64,000 bases of DNA from Colwellia sp. (GTDB taxonomy: Bacteria > Pseudomonadota > Gammaproteobacteria > Enterobacterales > Alteromonadaceae), in the NCBI GenBank assembly GCA_013215385.1, contig JABSOY010000005.1, positions 186,001 through 250,000 on the forward strand. Reading direction: 5' to 3'. Below the pieces are notes generated by a model. It was not told where the DNA came from. It worked only from the letters and a program-made list of their open reading frames with translations, and did no database searches. Shown one piece after another: positions 1 to 8,051 of the stretch. Position numbers and translations under genes: made by a program. The number at the start of each line of letters is the position of its first letter. Position 1 is the first letter of the stretch.

Positions 1-469
1 TTTTTAGGGCGCTCATGCCCAATAGAATTTCATTTGATTGCATACTTGGATTGATATGCGCGGCAACATCATATAAATAAATATTACCAATACTAAGTTG
101 TTGTAGTGTAGTTTGATAAACGGTGGTACGACCATTTGCCGTGTTTACTTGTGACGAAGCATAACTTTTAAGCTGTAATTGCTCGGCAATGTGTGCAGGA
201 ATAGATACCTGAGTGGCACCAGTATCGAGGAGAAATATTACTGGCGTGTCGTTAATAGCTCCTTCAACGAGATAATGCCCTTGGCGGTTTTGCTGTAATC
301 GTACTTCTGCTTTCCCTTGAGGACTCAAACTAATTTGTGGATCCTTATTGGGATTCCATTGCTTATCTAAAACATCTTGAAAGAAAAAAAATAATAAAAC
401 TAACGCGAAAAACCATGCTAACCAAATAAATATTTTTGCCATTTTGTTTGTCGGATCAAATTCAGTCAT
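1..469 (-). CDS. Retropepsin-like aspartic protease, membrane anchored (3' end outside window)
   Basis: Translating the minus strand from ATG at 469 gives 156 residues before the window edge cuts off the C-terminus. Residues about 11-30 form one hydrophobic segment (IFIWLAWFFALVLLFFFF), so the protein is probably anchored in the inner membrane with the catalytic part in the periplasm. The motif LLDTGATQVSIP near residue 82 is the Asp-Thr-Gly active site of single-domain, retropepsin-like clan AA proteases (TIGR02281-type), which act as dimers. The text after it (TANGRTTVYQTTLQQLSIGNI, then LLGMSAL) fits the same fold. It is divergent from ampD with a 43-bp gap. Substrate unknown. Confidence 0.85.
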   Translation of the reverse strand, partial: MTEFDPTNKMAKIFIWLAWFFALVLLFFFFQDVLDKQWNPNKDPQISLSPQGKAEVRLQQNRQGHYLVEGAINDTPVIFLLDTGATQVSIPAHIAEQLQLKSYASSQVNTANGRTTVYQTTLQQLSIGNIYLYDVAAHINPSMQSNEILLGMSALK

Positions 470-512
470 ACTCTAGTCATAACTCTTGAAAATTTAATGT
501 TAAAGCTATTGT

Positions 513-1106
513 ATGACGAAAGACTTTAAAAACAAATTATCCAGCTTAGAAAATTATTCAATGGAAATTTTCGGTGGCTGGTTGGTTAATGAAGAAAAGC
601 AAAAATCACCTCATTTTAGTTTACGTGATGAAGAACAAATCGTACATTTAGTGGTTGTCCATAATATATCTTTACCGCCGGCGCAATTTGGCGGCGGTTA
701 CATTACGGATTTTTTCTTAGGGAAGTTAGACACAAAAGCCCATCCTTATTTTGAAGAAATTGCCCAGCTTAAAGTTTCAGCTCATTGCTTAATTACCAGA
801 GAAGGAAAAATCATTCAATATGTTTCATTTGATGATAAAGCTTGGCATGCAGGTGTTTCATCATATCAAGGACAAGCAAACTGTAATGATTTTTCTATTG
901 GCATAGAATTAGAAGGCACCGATGATATTCCTTACTCAACGGAGCAATACCAAGCTTTATCACTTTTAACCAAAGCGCTACAAATTCAGTACCCAGATAT
1001 AAAAAATAATATAACCGGGCATAGTGATATTGCCCCACAAAGAAAAACAGATCCAGGTAAAGCATTTAATTGGCAGTACTTTATTGATTGTTTAAAGTAT
1101 CGTTAA
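513..1106 (+). CDS. ampD: 1,6-anhydro-N-acetylmuramyl-L-alanine amidase AmpD
   Basis: Cytoplasmic zinc amidase that removes the peptide from anhydro-muropeptides during peptidoglycan recycling; in many gammaproteobacteria its loss derepresses AmpC. The 197-residue protein is an Amidase_2 domain over nearly its whole length. Expected zinc ligands are visible at His50 (VVVHNISLPP), His170 (TGHSDIAP) and Asp180 (KTDPG). The block HAGVSSYQGQANCNDFSIGI is typical of AmpD rather than the larger periplasmic AmiD. No signal peptide is present. An inner Met at residue 17 could also be the start, since no strong ribosome site decides it. ampE follows 68 bp downstream. Confidence 0.95.
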   Translation: MTKDFKNKLSSLENYSMEIFGGWLVNEEKQKSPHFSLRDEEQIVHLVVVHNISLPPAQFGGGYITDFFLGKLDTKAHPYFEEIAQLKVSAHCLITREGKIIQYVSFDDKAWHAGVSSYQGQANCNDFSIGIELEGTDDIPYSTEQYQALSLLTKALQIQYPDIKNNITGHSDIAPQRKTDPGKAFNWQYFIDCLKYR

Positions 1107-1174
1107 TGTGTATTACTTCAATAACAACGAGTATATAATCATTAATAAATCGTTTATAAAATCAGGAAATATTC

Positions 1175-2053
1175 ATGAGCCTTATTAGTTTACTTATTGC
1201 TTTAGCCGCCGAGCGCTATTTATCTTCATCAGCATGGCAATTTAAAACTTATTTTCATGCTTATGTGAGTTTATTCAAGAAATCAAGACTGTTGAATTCT
1301 GCTAAAGAATCAATGGTACTTCAGGTTGTTTTTATCACCATTCCCGTTATTACTTGTTATTTTATTTTAGAATTGGTCGACGACGGCTTGCTTTATTTAA
1401 TATTTTCAACATTGATTTTAATTGTTTGTTTCGGCTGTGTGAAAACAAGGCAATGCTACAAAGATTATTTGATGTCTGCTTTTCGTGGTGAGCCAACAAC
1501 ATGTGAGTTACAGCACAGCCAGTTACAGCAAGAAACCAGTAGTTCACCAATGAGTTTTGGTCAGTTACTTGTATGGCTAAACTACCGATACTTTATTGCG
1601 ATTATGATTTTCTTTGTGATTTTTGGTGCCGCAGGGGCATTATTTTATCGCTTATTGGTAACAATGAATGAAGTTCCAGTAAAACTTGAAAACGAAAACC
1701 AAGAAGTCGATGGAAATTCAAGTGATGTTGAACAACCAATAAAAGATGATAAGTCTTTATTAGAGGATGTTTTATTTTGGGTTGACTGGTTACCCGTACG
1801 TATTGTTGCTTTTGGATATATGCTTGTTGGGCACTTTTCAAAAGCAATGCCGTTATGGTTAGAAAACTTATTTGATGTAAATAAACAACCAAATCAGTTA
1901 TTGGTTGCCGTAGCTCAAAAATCTGAGGATTTGATGACAGACCCTGATGATTGTACCGCAGAGCCTTGTTTATTGGTGAGATTGGCGAAAAGAACCTTAC
2001 TATTATGTTTAGCGGTTATTTCACTATTAATACTGACTGGAATTTTAAACTAG
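1175..2053 (+). CDS. ampE: AmpE, inner-membrane protein of the ampDE locus
   Basis: This 292-residue protein begins MSLISLLIALAAERYLSSS, which matches the AmpE/CobD-like family start. Hydrophobic segments lie near residues 48-66, 70-86, 135-160 and at the C-terminus (TLLLCLAVISLLILTGIL), so it is a polytopic inner-membrane protein. An acidic loop near 170-195 separates the third segment from the rest. AmpE is linked to beta-lactamase regulation and is thought to be a sensory or signalling protein, but its biochemical activity is not established. The call rests on family resemblance and on its place directly after ampD, the usual order. A terminator follows. Confidence 0.9.
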   Translation: MSLISLLIALAAERYLSSSAWQFKTYFHAYVSLFKKSRLLNSAKESMVLQVVFITIPVITCYFILELVDDGLLYLIFSTLILIVCFGCVKTRQCYKDYLMSAFRGEPTTCELQHSQLQQETSSSPMSFGQLLVWLNYRYFIAIMIFFVIFGAAGALFYRLLVTMNEVPVKLENENQEVDGNSSDVEQPIKDDKSLLEDVLFWVDWLPVRIVAFGYMLVGHFSKAMPLWLENLFDVNKQPNQLLVAVAQKSEDLMTDPDDCTAEPCLLVRLAKRTLLLCLAVISLLILTGILN

Positions 2054-2098
2054 TTTATCCTTATTGTTGTTGTCGAGTTATTAGTAAGTAACTGATTC

Positions 2099-2122
2099 AA
2101 AGGCGGCTATGCCGCCTTTTTT
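2099..2122 (+). terminator. Rho-independent terminator after ampE
   Basis: A 9-bp perfect stem, AAAGGCGGC with GCCGCCTTT, around a TAT loop, followed by a T run. It ends the ampDE unit before the pdhR promoter. Confidence 0.9.
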
Positions 2123-2258
2123 GTTATTTGTAAGTTTGATGATAAGTAACTCCCCCCACCTCAATTATACTGGCACCATAGCCGTTATTTAAACGCATGT
2201 TTTAAGTCCAAGCTCTAAAATAAAGCTTGGCAAATAAAGTAATCTCAACTATCTTCTC

Positions 2259-2287
2259 TTTACAAATTTGTACTTTTTTGGTATTTT
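2259..2287 (+). promoter_or_regulatory. Putative pdhR promoter
   Basis: TTTACA at 2259-2264 and TATTTT at 2282-2287 are separated by 17 bp, a good sigma-70 arrangement. The predicted transcription start, near 2294, lies just before the palindrome at 2302-2318, so a bound repressor there would block early transcription. Confidence 0.5.
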
Positions 2288-2301
2288 TACACCACTTTTT
2301 C

Positions 2302-2318
2302 AATTGGTAAGACCAATT
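2302..2318. promoter_or_regulatory. PdhR operator
   Basis: AATTGGTAAGACCAATT is a perfect inverted repeat (7-bp arms, 3-bp spacer) that matches the known PdhR consensus ATTGGTnnnACCAAT. It lies 98 bp upstream of the chosen pdhR start and just after a likely promoter, so pdhR is probably autoregulated and induced by pyruvate. Confidence 0.85.
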
Positions 2319-2416
2319 TACCTTTTGTTTTATTGTTATTTTCTTAAGTGATATTTATTATTCTTAAGCAAATGAATTGGCTTTACGCCAATAATTTATG
2401 GGCCAAATTTTTATTT

Positions 2417-3193
2417 ATGACATTGTCAGGTATACAAAAACCCGTTAAGCAAGCAAAGTTATCAGATGTAATTTTGCGTCAACTAGAAACATTGATACTT
2501 GAAGGTAGCTTACAAGCGGGAGAAAAATTACCGCCAGAACGAGAGCTAGCTAAACAGTTTGCTGTTTCGCGCCCTTCATTGCGTGAAGCTATTCAAAAGC
2601 TCGAAGCAAAAGGTTTAGTTAATCGCCGACAAGGTGGTGGCACGTTTGTTAGCGATAAAATCTTGTCGGGTTTATCTGATCCATTGTTTGAACTGATGTC
2701 GAAAAGTAATGAATCACAATTTGATCTATTAGAGTTTCGTCATGGCATCGAAGGTATGTCGTCGTATTATGCCGCCATGCGTGGTACAGAAACAGATTTT
2801 GCAGAAATACAAAAGAAGCATGAGAACATTGGTACTGCCCAATTAGAGAATAATTTACGTCTAGAAGCTGAAGCGATTTTTGATTTTTATCTCGCCATTT
2901 GTGCTGCATCTCACAATGCGGTGACTTTGCATTTAGCACGCAGTATGTCGAGCTTATTGATTGATAATATTGAACAAAACTTAACTGTTTTAGCTAAACG
3001 ACCAGATATATTTGCGCAAATGGCCGAATTTAGAAAAAGATTACTAGATGCGATTATTAGTGGGCAACCACAAAAAGCCTGGGGAGCAAGCCATCGTCAC
3101 CTCGCTTTTATTGAAGAAATACTGCTGAAAATGACACAAGAAAATAGTCGCATGGAAAGATCAATGCGCAGAATGCAACGCAGTGAATATTAA
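2417..3193 (+). CDS. pdhR: Pyruvate-responsive GntR-family repressor PdhR
   Basis: A FadR-subfamily GntR regulator of 258 residues from the chosen start. An N-terminal winged helix contains PPERELAKQFAVSRPSLREAIQKLEAKGLV and the wing RRQGGGTFVS. A helical FCD effector domain follows (LLEFRHGIEGMSSYYAA; later ASHRHLAFIEEIL). In known systems PdhR represses pdhR-aceEF-lpd and is released by pyruvate. The reading frame is open back to 2348, but the extra 23 residues are not family-like; MTLSGIQKPVKQAKLSDVILRQL at 2417 matches the usual N-terminus. The operator upstream and the PDH genes downstream support the call. Confidence 0.93.
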   Translation: MTLSGIQKPVKQAKLSDVILRQLETLILEGSLQAGEKLPPERELAKQFAVSRPSLREAIQKLEAKGLVNRRQGGGTFVSDKILSGLSDPLFELMSKSNESQFDLLEFRHGIEGMSSYYAAMRGTETDFAEIQKKHENIGTAQLENNLRLEAEAIFDFYLAICAASHNAVTLHLARSMSSLLIDNIEQNLTVLAKRPDIFAQMAEFRKRLLDAIISGQPQKAWGASHRHLAFIEEILLKMTQENSRMERSMRRMQRSEY

Positions 3194-3298
3194 GCAGAAA
3201 AATAAGATTGATAAATAACCGCTTAACGATAATTTTAAAGACAAACAATGCATGTAAATATGCGAAAGTTGACTATCTTTAAGCACATAATTTAATTT

Positions 3299-3461
3299 TA
3301 TACCCATCATCATTCAAGATGCGGGAATTTAGTGTGAATTCAAAATTATAGCTACAAGGCACTTATTTGAAGCAATAGTTGTTCTATTGCAAGAATGAGT
3401 AACGCCGTAGATCTAGTTTTGAAACGCAATAAAACCTGCATATAGAGTAGTGATGGGTATA
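3299..3461. repeat. MITE-like element with terminal inverted repeats
   Basis: The 163-bp stretch is bounded by a perfect 11-bp inverted repeat, TATACCCATCA at 3299-3309 and TGATGGGTATA at 3451-3461. It contains an internal hairpin, GCAATAG-TTGTT-CTATTGC (3372-3390), and no open frame of note. The layout is that of a miniature inverted-repeat element or a REP-like genomic repeat. It fills most of the 300-bp pdhR-aceE gap. No second copy was noticed in this window, so its repetitive nature is inferred. Confidence 0.6.
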
Positions 3462-3493
3462 TATACTTACTAACTATTGGAGACTAAGTAATT

Positions 3494-6169
3494 ATGTCTG
3501 AGCTCCCGAAGATTGATTTAGATTCATTGGAAACCCAAGAATGGTTGGAATCCATGGATTCTATTTTGGAAAATGAAGGTCCAGAACGCGCACATTTCAT
3601 TTTAGAAAAACTTATTGACCGCGCTCGTCGCAGTGGCACGCATTTACCATTCGAAGCAAAAACGGCTTACGTAAATACTATTCCTCCTGGGCAAGAACCT
3701 AATATGCCGGGTGACCAAACCATTGAAGCACGCATTCGTGCTGCAATTCGTTGGAACGCTTTAGTGTTAGTACTTCGTGCATCTAAGAAAGATTTAGACC
3801 TTGGTGGGCATATTGGTAGTTTCGCTTCATCCGCTATGCTTTACGATGTTGGTTTTAATCACTTCTTTAGAGCGGCCTCTGAAAAAGACGGTGGCGATTT
3901 TATTTTTGCTCAAGGCCATATCTCTCCGGGGATTTATGCTCGTGCTTTTATGGAAGGGCGTTTAACTGAATCGCAAATGGACAACTTCCGTCAGGAGTGT
4001 GACGGTAAAGGTTTATCTTCTTACCCTCATCCTCACTTGATGAAAGACTTTTGGCAGTTTCCAACCGTTTCAATGGGTCTAGGTCCATTGCAAGCAATTT
4101 ATACGGCACGTTTCCTTAAATATTTGACCGACCGCGGCATTAAAGATTGTTCAGCTCAACGCGTTTACTGTTACTTAGGTGACGGTGAAACCGATGAGCC
4201 AGAATCATTAGGTGCTATTGGTTTAGCTTCGCGTGAAGGTTTAGACAATTTAACATTTGTTGTTAACTGTAACTTACAACGCTTAGATGGCCCAGTTCGT
4301 GGTAATGGCAAAATCATTCAAGAACTTGAAGGTACTTTCCGTGGTGCTGGCTGGGAAGTTGTTAAAGTTATTTGGGGCTCATACTGGGATGCACTTATTG
4401 CCCGTGATACTTCTGGTAAACTTTTACAGCTTATGGAAGAAACAGTTGATGGTGAATACCAAAACTGTAAAGCGAAAGGTGGCAAGTACACTCGCGAAAA
4501 CTTCTTTAATAAATACCCTGAAACAGCGGCACTTGTTGCCAATATGTCAGATGAAGACATTTACCGTTTAAATCGTGGCGGCCATGACCCAGTAAAAGTT
4601 TACTCTGCTTATAAAAAAGCGATAGAAACTAAAGGTCGTCCAACGGTTATCTTAGCAAAAACTGTTAAAGGTTTTGGTCTAGGGGCTTCAGGTGAAGCAT
4701 TAAACATTGCCCATAACGTTAAGAAAATGGATGTTGAATCTATTAAGCTTTATCGAGATCGCTTTAATATGCCAATTAGTGATGATGAAATTGCTGATTT
4801 GCCTTTCTATCGATTCCCTGAAGACAGCGAAGAGTTCAAGTACATGAAAGCTCGTCGTGAAGCATTAGGAGGCTCGTTACCCGCTCGTCGTGTAGAAGCC
4901 GATGAAACGTTAGAAATTCCACCACTTAAAGTTTTTGATGCCATCTTAAAAGGCTCGGGTGATCGCGAAGTTTCTTCAACGATGACTTTTGTTCGGGTAT
5001 TAAACGCCTTATTAAAAGACAAAAAAATTGGTAAACGTATTGTGCCAATTATTCCTGATGAAGCGCGTACTTTTGGTATGGAAGGTTTATTCCGCCAAGT
5101 TGGTATTTACGCTAATGAAGGGCAAAAATATATTCCACAAGATGCTGACCAAGTTGCATATTATCGTGAAGATAAAAAAGGTCAGGTTTTACAAGAAGGT
5201 ATTAATGAATTAGGCGCAATGGCGTCTTGGGTTGCTGCAGGTACGTCTTACTCTACTTGTAATGCGACTACTATCCCATTTTATATTTACTACTCAATGT
5301 TTGGTTTCCAACGTGTCGGCGATTTAGCCTGGGCTGCTGGCGATAGCCAAGCCAAAGGATTTTTATTAGGTGCGACTGCGGGTCGTACAACCTTGAACGG
5401 TGAAGGTTTGCAACATCAAGATGGTCATTCACATGTTCAAGCGGGTTTAATTCCGAACTGTGTAACATACGATCCAACGTATGGTTATGAGATTGCAGTC
5501 ATTGTTCGTGATGGTTTACGCCGTATGTATGAAAATAACGAAAATATTTTCTACTACATGACTTTGATGAACGAAAACTATAAACATCCTGCACTGCCAG
5601 ATACTAAAGATATTGCTGATGAAATTATTAAAGGTATTTACAAGCTTGAAACAGTAACTGCGAAAAAAGCGAAAGCTAACGTGCAATTAATGGGCTCAGG
5701 TACGATTTTAGAGAAAGTACGTGAAGCAGCGCAAATTTTAAGTGCTGATTACGGTATTTCAAGTGATGTTTATTCGGTAACCTCATTTAATGAATTAACA
5801 CGTGACGGTCAAGACGTGGCACGTTGGAATATGCTTCACCCAGAAAGTGAGCAAAAACAAGCCTACATTTCTTCTGTTATCACTAAAGAAAAGGGCCCAG
5901 CAATTGCGGCAACTGATTATATTAAAAACTATTCAGAGCAAGTTCGTGCTTACATTGACACTGAGTACCGTTGTTTAGGTACAGATGGTTTTGGTCGTAG
6001 TGATAGCCGCGCTAATTTACGTACTCACTTTGAAGTGAATGCGGCTTATATCGTTGTTGCAGCATTATTTGAATTAGCTAATCGTGGTGATGTAGAACGC
6101 TCAGTCGTAACGACAGCAATTAAACGTTTTGATATCGACACTGAAAAACTTAACCCACTTTACGCTTAA
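3494..6169 (+). CDS. aceE: Pyruvate dehydrogenase E1 component (homodimeric)
   Basis: Thiamine-diphosphate E1 enzyme that decarboxylates pyruvate and acetylates the lipoyl groups of AceF. At 891 residues it has the usual length of the single-chain gammaproteobacterial E1. The ThDP/Mg signature starts at GDGETDEPESLGAIGLASRE and ends at NCNLQRLDGPV. Further hallmarks are ARTFGMEGLFRQVGIY, FYIYYSMFGFQRVGDLAWAA, LNGEGLQHQDGHSH and the C-terminal LGTDGFGRSDSR. GGAG lies about 10 bp upstream of the ATG. The gene begins 32 bp after the inverted-repeat element, and aceF follows 19 bp after its stop, so the two are clearly cotranscribed. Confidence 0.98.
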   Translation: MSELPKIDLDSLETQEWLESMDSILENEGPERAHFILEKLIDRARRSGTHLPFEAKTAYVNTIPPGQEPNMPGDQTIEARIRAAIRWNALVLVLRASKKDLDLGGHIGSFASSAMLYDVGFNHFFRAASEKDGGDFIFAQGHISPGIYARAFMEGRLTESQMDNFRQECDGKGLSSYPHPHLMKDFWQFPTVSMGLGPLQAIYTARFLKYLTDRGIKDCSAQRVYCYLGDGETDEPESLGAIGLASREGLDNLTFVVNCNLQRLDGPVRGNGKIIQELEGTFRGAGWEVVKVIWGSYWDALIARDTSGKLLQLMEETVDGEYQNCKAKGGKYTRENFFNKYPETAALVANMSDEDIYRLNRGGHDPVKVYSAYKKAIETKGRPTVILAKTVKGFGLGASGEALNIAHNVKKMDVESIKLYRDRFNMPISDDEIADLPFYRFPEDSEEFKYMKARREALGGSLPARRVEADETLEIPPLKVFDAILKGSGDREVSSTMTFVRVLNALLKDKKIGKRIVPIIPDEARTFGMEGLFRQVGIYANEGQKYIPQDADQVAYYREDKKGQVLQEGINELGAMASWVAAGTSYSTCNATTIPFYIYYSMFGFQRVGDLAWAAGDSQAKGFLLGATAGRTTLNGEGLQHQDGHSHVQAGLIPNCVTYDPTYGYEIAVIVRDGLRRMYENNENIFYYMTLMNENYKHPALPDTKDIADEIIKGIYKLETVTAKKAKANVQLMGSGTILEKVREAAQILSADYGISSDVYSVTSFNELTRDGQDVARWNMLHPESEQKQAYISSVITKEKGPAIAATDYIKNYSEQVRAYIDTEYRCLGTDGFGRSDSRANLRTHFEVNAAYIVVAALFELANRGDVERSVVTTAIKRFDIDTEKLNPLYA

Positions 6170-6188
6170 TTAGGCTCGGAGAATTAAT

Positions 6189-7838
6189 ATGTCAGATAGT
6201 CAAAAAATTCTAGTCCCTGATGTTGGTGGCGATGAAGTTGAAATTATAGAAATATGTTTTGCGGTTGGTGATTCAATCGAAGCTGATGAAGGTATTGTTA
6301 CCGTTGAAACTGATAAAGCATCAATGGATATTCCTGCACCGTTTGCTGGTAAATTATCTGCATTATTGGTCAGTGTTGGCGATAAAATTAAAGAAGGTGA
6401 TGTTATTGCTGAAATGACATCTTCATCTGCAAGCGCTGTAGAAGAAGCTCCTGCAGAGGTAGCAGTACCAGTTGCCGCTGAAGCGACTGTTGCACCTGTT
6501 GCTGTCGAAGCTCCAGTAGCTTCAGTTTCTGCGACAAGCGAAATTATTGATATTGCTGTTCCGGATATTGGTGAAGACGGCGAAGTAGAAGTTATTGATG
6601 TCATGGTGAATGTTGGTGATGTGATCGAAGTAGAAGATGGTTTGATCACCTTAGAAACAGACAAAGCGACCATGGATGTTCCATCATCTCATGCCGGTAC
6701 TGTTAAAGAAGTCTTTGTTAGTATTGGTGGTAAAGTAAAGCAGGGCTCTATTGTTATAAAGCTTGAAACATCAAGTGGTGCTCCTGTTGAAGCTGTTGCT
6801 GCGCCAGTAGCCGAAAAAGTTGTAGAAGCTCCTAAGGTTAAACCAGCACCCGTGGTAAAAGCTGCGCCTGTTCCGCACCATCCACAAGCGGGTAAAGTGA
6901 CTTCATCTGGTAGCATTTATACTTCGCCATCAATTCGTCGTACTGCACGTGAATATGGTGTTGACTTAACCAAAGTAAAAGGCACAGGTAATAAAGGCCG
7001 TATTTTAAAAGAAGACGTACAGTCTTACGTGAAATATGAACTTTCTCGTCCGAAAGCAAATGCAGGTAGCTCTGTTGCTGCTGGCGAAGGCGGCTTGCAA
7101 GTTGTAAGCGCTCGAGTTATTGATTTCTCTAAATTTGGTGAAGTCGAAACTAAGCCTCTAACACGTATTCAAAAAATATCAGGGCCATTTTTACATCGCA
7201 ACTGGGTAACTATTCCACATGTTACGCAATTTGATGAAGCTGATATCACTAATGTTGAAGCGTTCCGTAAAGAGCAAAATGTAATTTGTGAAAAGAAAAA
7301 GCTTGGTTTTAAAATTACCCCGTTAGTGTTTATTTTGAAAGCGGCGGCAGATGCTTTACGCGAATTCCCAGCGTTTAACTCAAGCTTGAGTGAAGACGGT
7401 GAAAGCTTAATTTTGAAAAAATACATTCACATCGGTGTTGCTGTTGATACACCAAACGGCTTAGTTGTTCCGGTAGTGCGTGATGTTGACCAAAAAGGTA
7501 TTCATCAGTTATCTCGTGAGCTTTTAGAAATTAGTATGAAAGCACGTGACGGTAAATTGAAAGCATCTGACATGCAAGGTGGTTGTTTTACAATATCTAG
7601 CCTTGGCGGTATCGGTGGTACAGCATTTACACCAATCGTTAATGCACCAGAAGTGGCTATTTTAGGTGTTTCTAAATCTGAAATGAAACCTAAGTGGAAT
7701 GGTAAAGATTTTGAGCCTAAACTTATGTTGCCATTATCCATGTCATACGACCATCGTGTCATCGACGGCGCACTAGCAGCACGCTTTACTGTGCATCTAG
7801 CAAATGTAATGTCAGATATTCGTCAATTGATTTTATAA
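6189..7838 (+). CDS. aceF: Dihydrolipoamide acetyltransferase, PDH E2 component
   Basis: Core of the pyruvate dehydrogenase complex; transfers acetyl from lipoyl-lysine to CoA. Domains in order: lipoyl domain 1 with lysine at residue 43 (ETDKASMD), Ala/Val/Pro/Glu-rich linker (about 80-115), lipoyl domain 2 with lysine 159 (ETDKATMD), a second flexible linker, the E1/E3-binding domain (about 246-286, SPSIRRTAREYGVDLTKV) and the C-terminal catalytic domain ending with MSYDHRVIDGA, which carries the active-site histidine. It has two lipoyl domains, while E. coli AceF has three, hence 549 residues. It sits 19 bp after aceE and is separated from lpdA by 213 bp. Confidence 0.97.
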   Translation: MSDSQKILVPDVGGDEVEIIEICFAVGDSIEADEGIVTVETDKASMDIPAPFAGKLSALLVSVGDKIKEGDVIAEMTSSSASAVEEAPAEVAVPVAAEATVAPVAVEAPVASVSATSEIIDIAVPDIGEDGEVEVIDVMVNVGDVIEVEDGLITLETDKATMDVPSSHAGTVKEVFVSIGGKVKQGSIVIKLETSSGAPVEAVAAPVAEKVVEAPKVKPAPVVKAAPVPHHPQAGKVTSSGSIYTSPSIRRTAREYGVDLTKVKGTGNKGRILKEDVQSYVKYELSRPKANAGSSVAAGEGGLQVVSARVIDFSKFGEVETKPLTRIQKISGPFLHRNWVTIPHVTQFDEADITNVEAFRKEQNVICEKKKLGFKITPLVFILKAAADALREFPAFNSSLSEDGESLILKKYIHIGVAVDTPNGLVVPVVRDVDQKGIHQLSRELLEISMKARDGKLKASDMQGGCFTISSLGGIGGTAFTPIVNAPEVAILGVSKSEMKPKWNGKDFEPKLMLPLSMSYDHRVIDGALAARFTVHLANVMSDIRQLIL

Positions 7839-7869
7839 TTGAACGTGTAATTGACAAAGTAGTAAAAAG

Positions 7870-7897
7870 TGAGAATGTTGCAAACGTCTCATTTTTT
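7870..7897 (+). terminator. Possible weak terminator or attenuator between aceF and lpdA
   Basis: TGAGA and TCTCA form a 5-bp stem with a 12-base interior that can pair further, followed directly by six T. It could reduce read-through, leaving lpdA partly dependent on its own promoter in the 213-bp gap. The short stem makes the call uncertain. Confidence 0.35.
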
Positions 7898-8051
7898 ACA
7901 CCTTTGGTCAAAGAAGACGTGATTAAAGATGGTACTTTGGTGTGAGTTTAAGTAAAATTCCGCCCAGAAAATATATAATAAATTTACATTTGTGGCTGAC
8001 AATTATTGTAAAGCGACAAATTACAAATCAACAAGTTAAATTGAGGTAAGC

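Noticed and set aside
2348-2416. Possible 23-residue N-terminal extension of PdhR
   Set aside because: Not conserved in the family and not preceded by a ribosome site; the ATG at 2417 fits known PdhR proteins.
6200-6673. Open frame of 157 codons antisense to the aceF lipoyl domains
   Set aside because: Ser/Thr/Ile-rich product caused by the repetitive Ala/Val/Glu codons of the lipoyl linkers; no ribosome site.
7505-7762. Open frame of 85 codons on the minus strand over the aceF catalytic domain
   Set aside because: Antisense to conserved catalytic-domain sequence, no supporting features.
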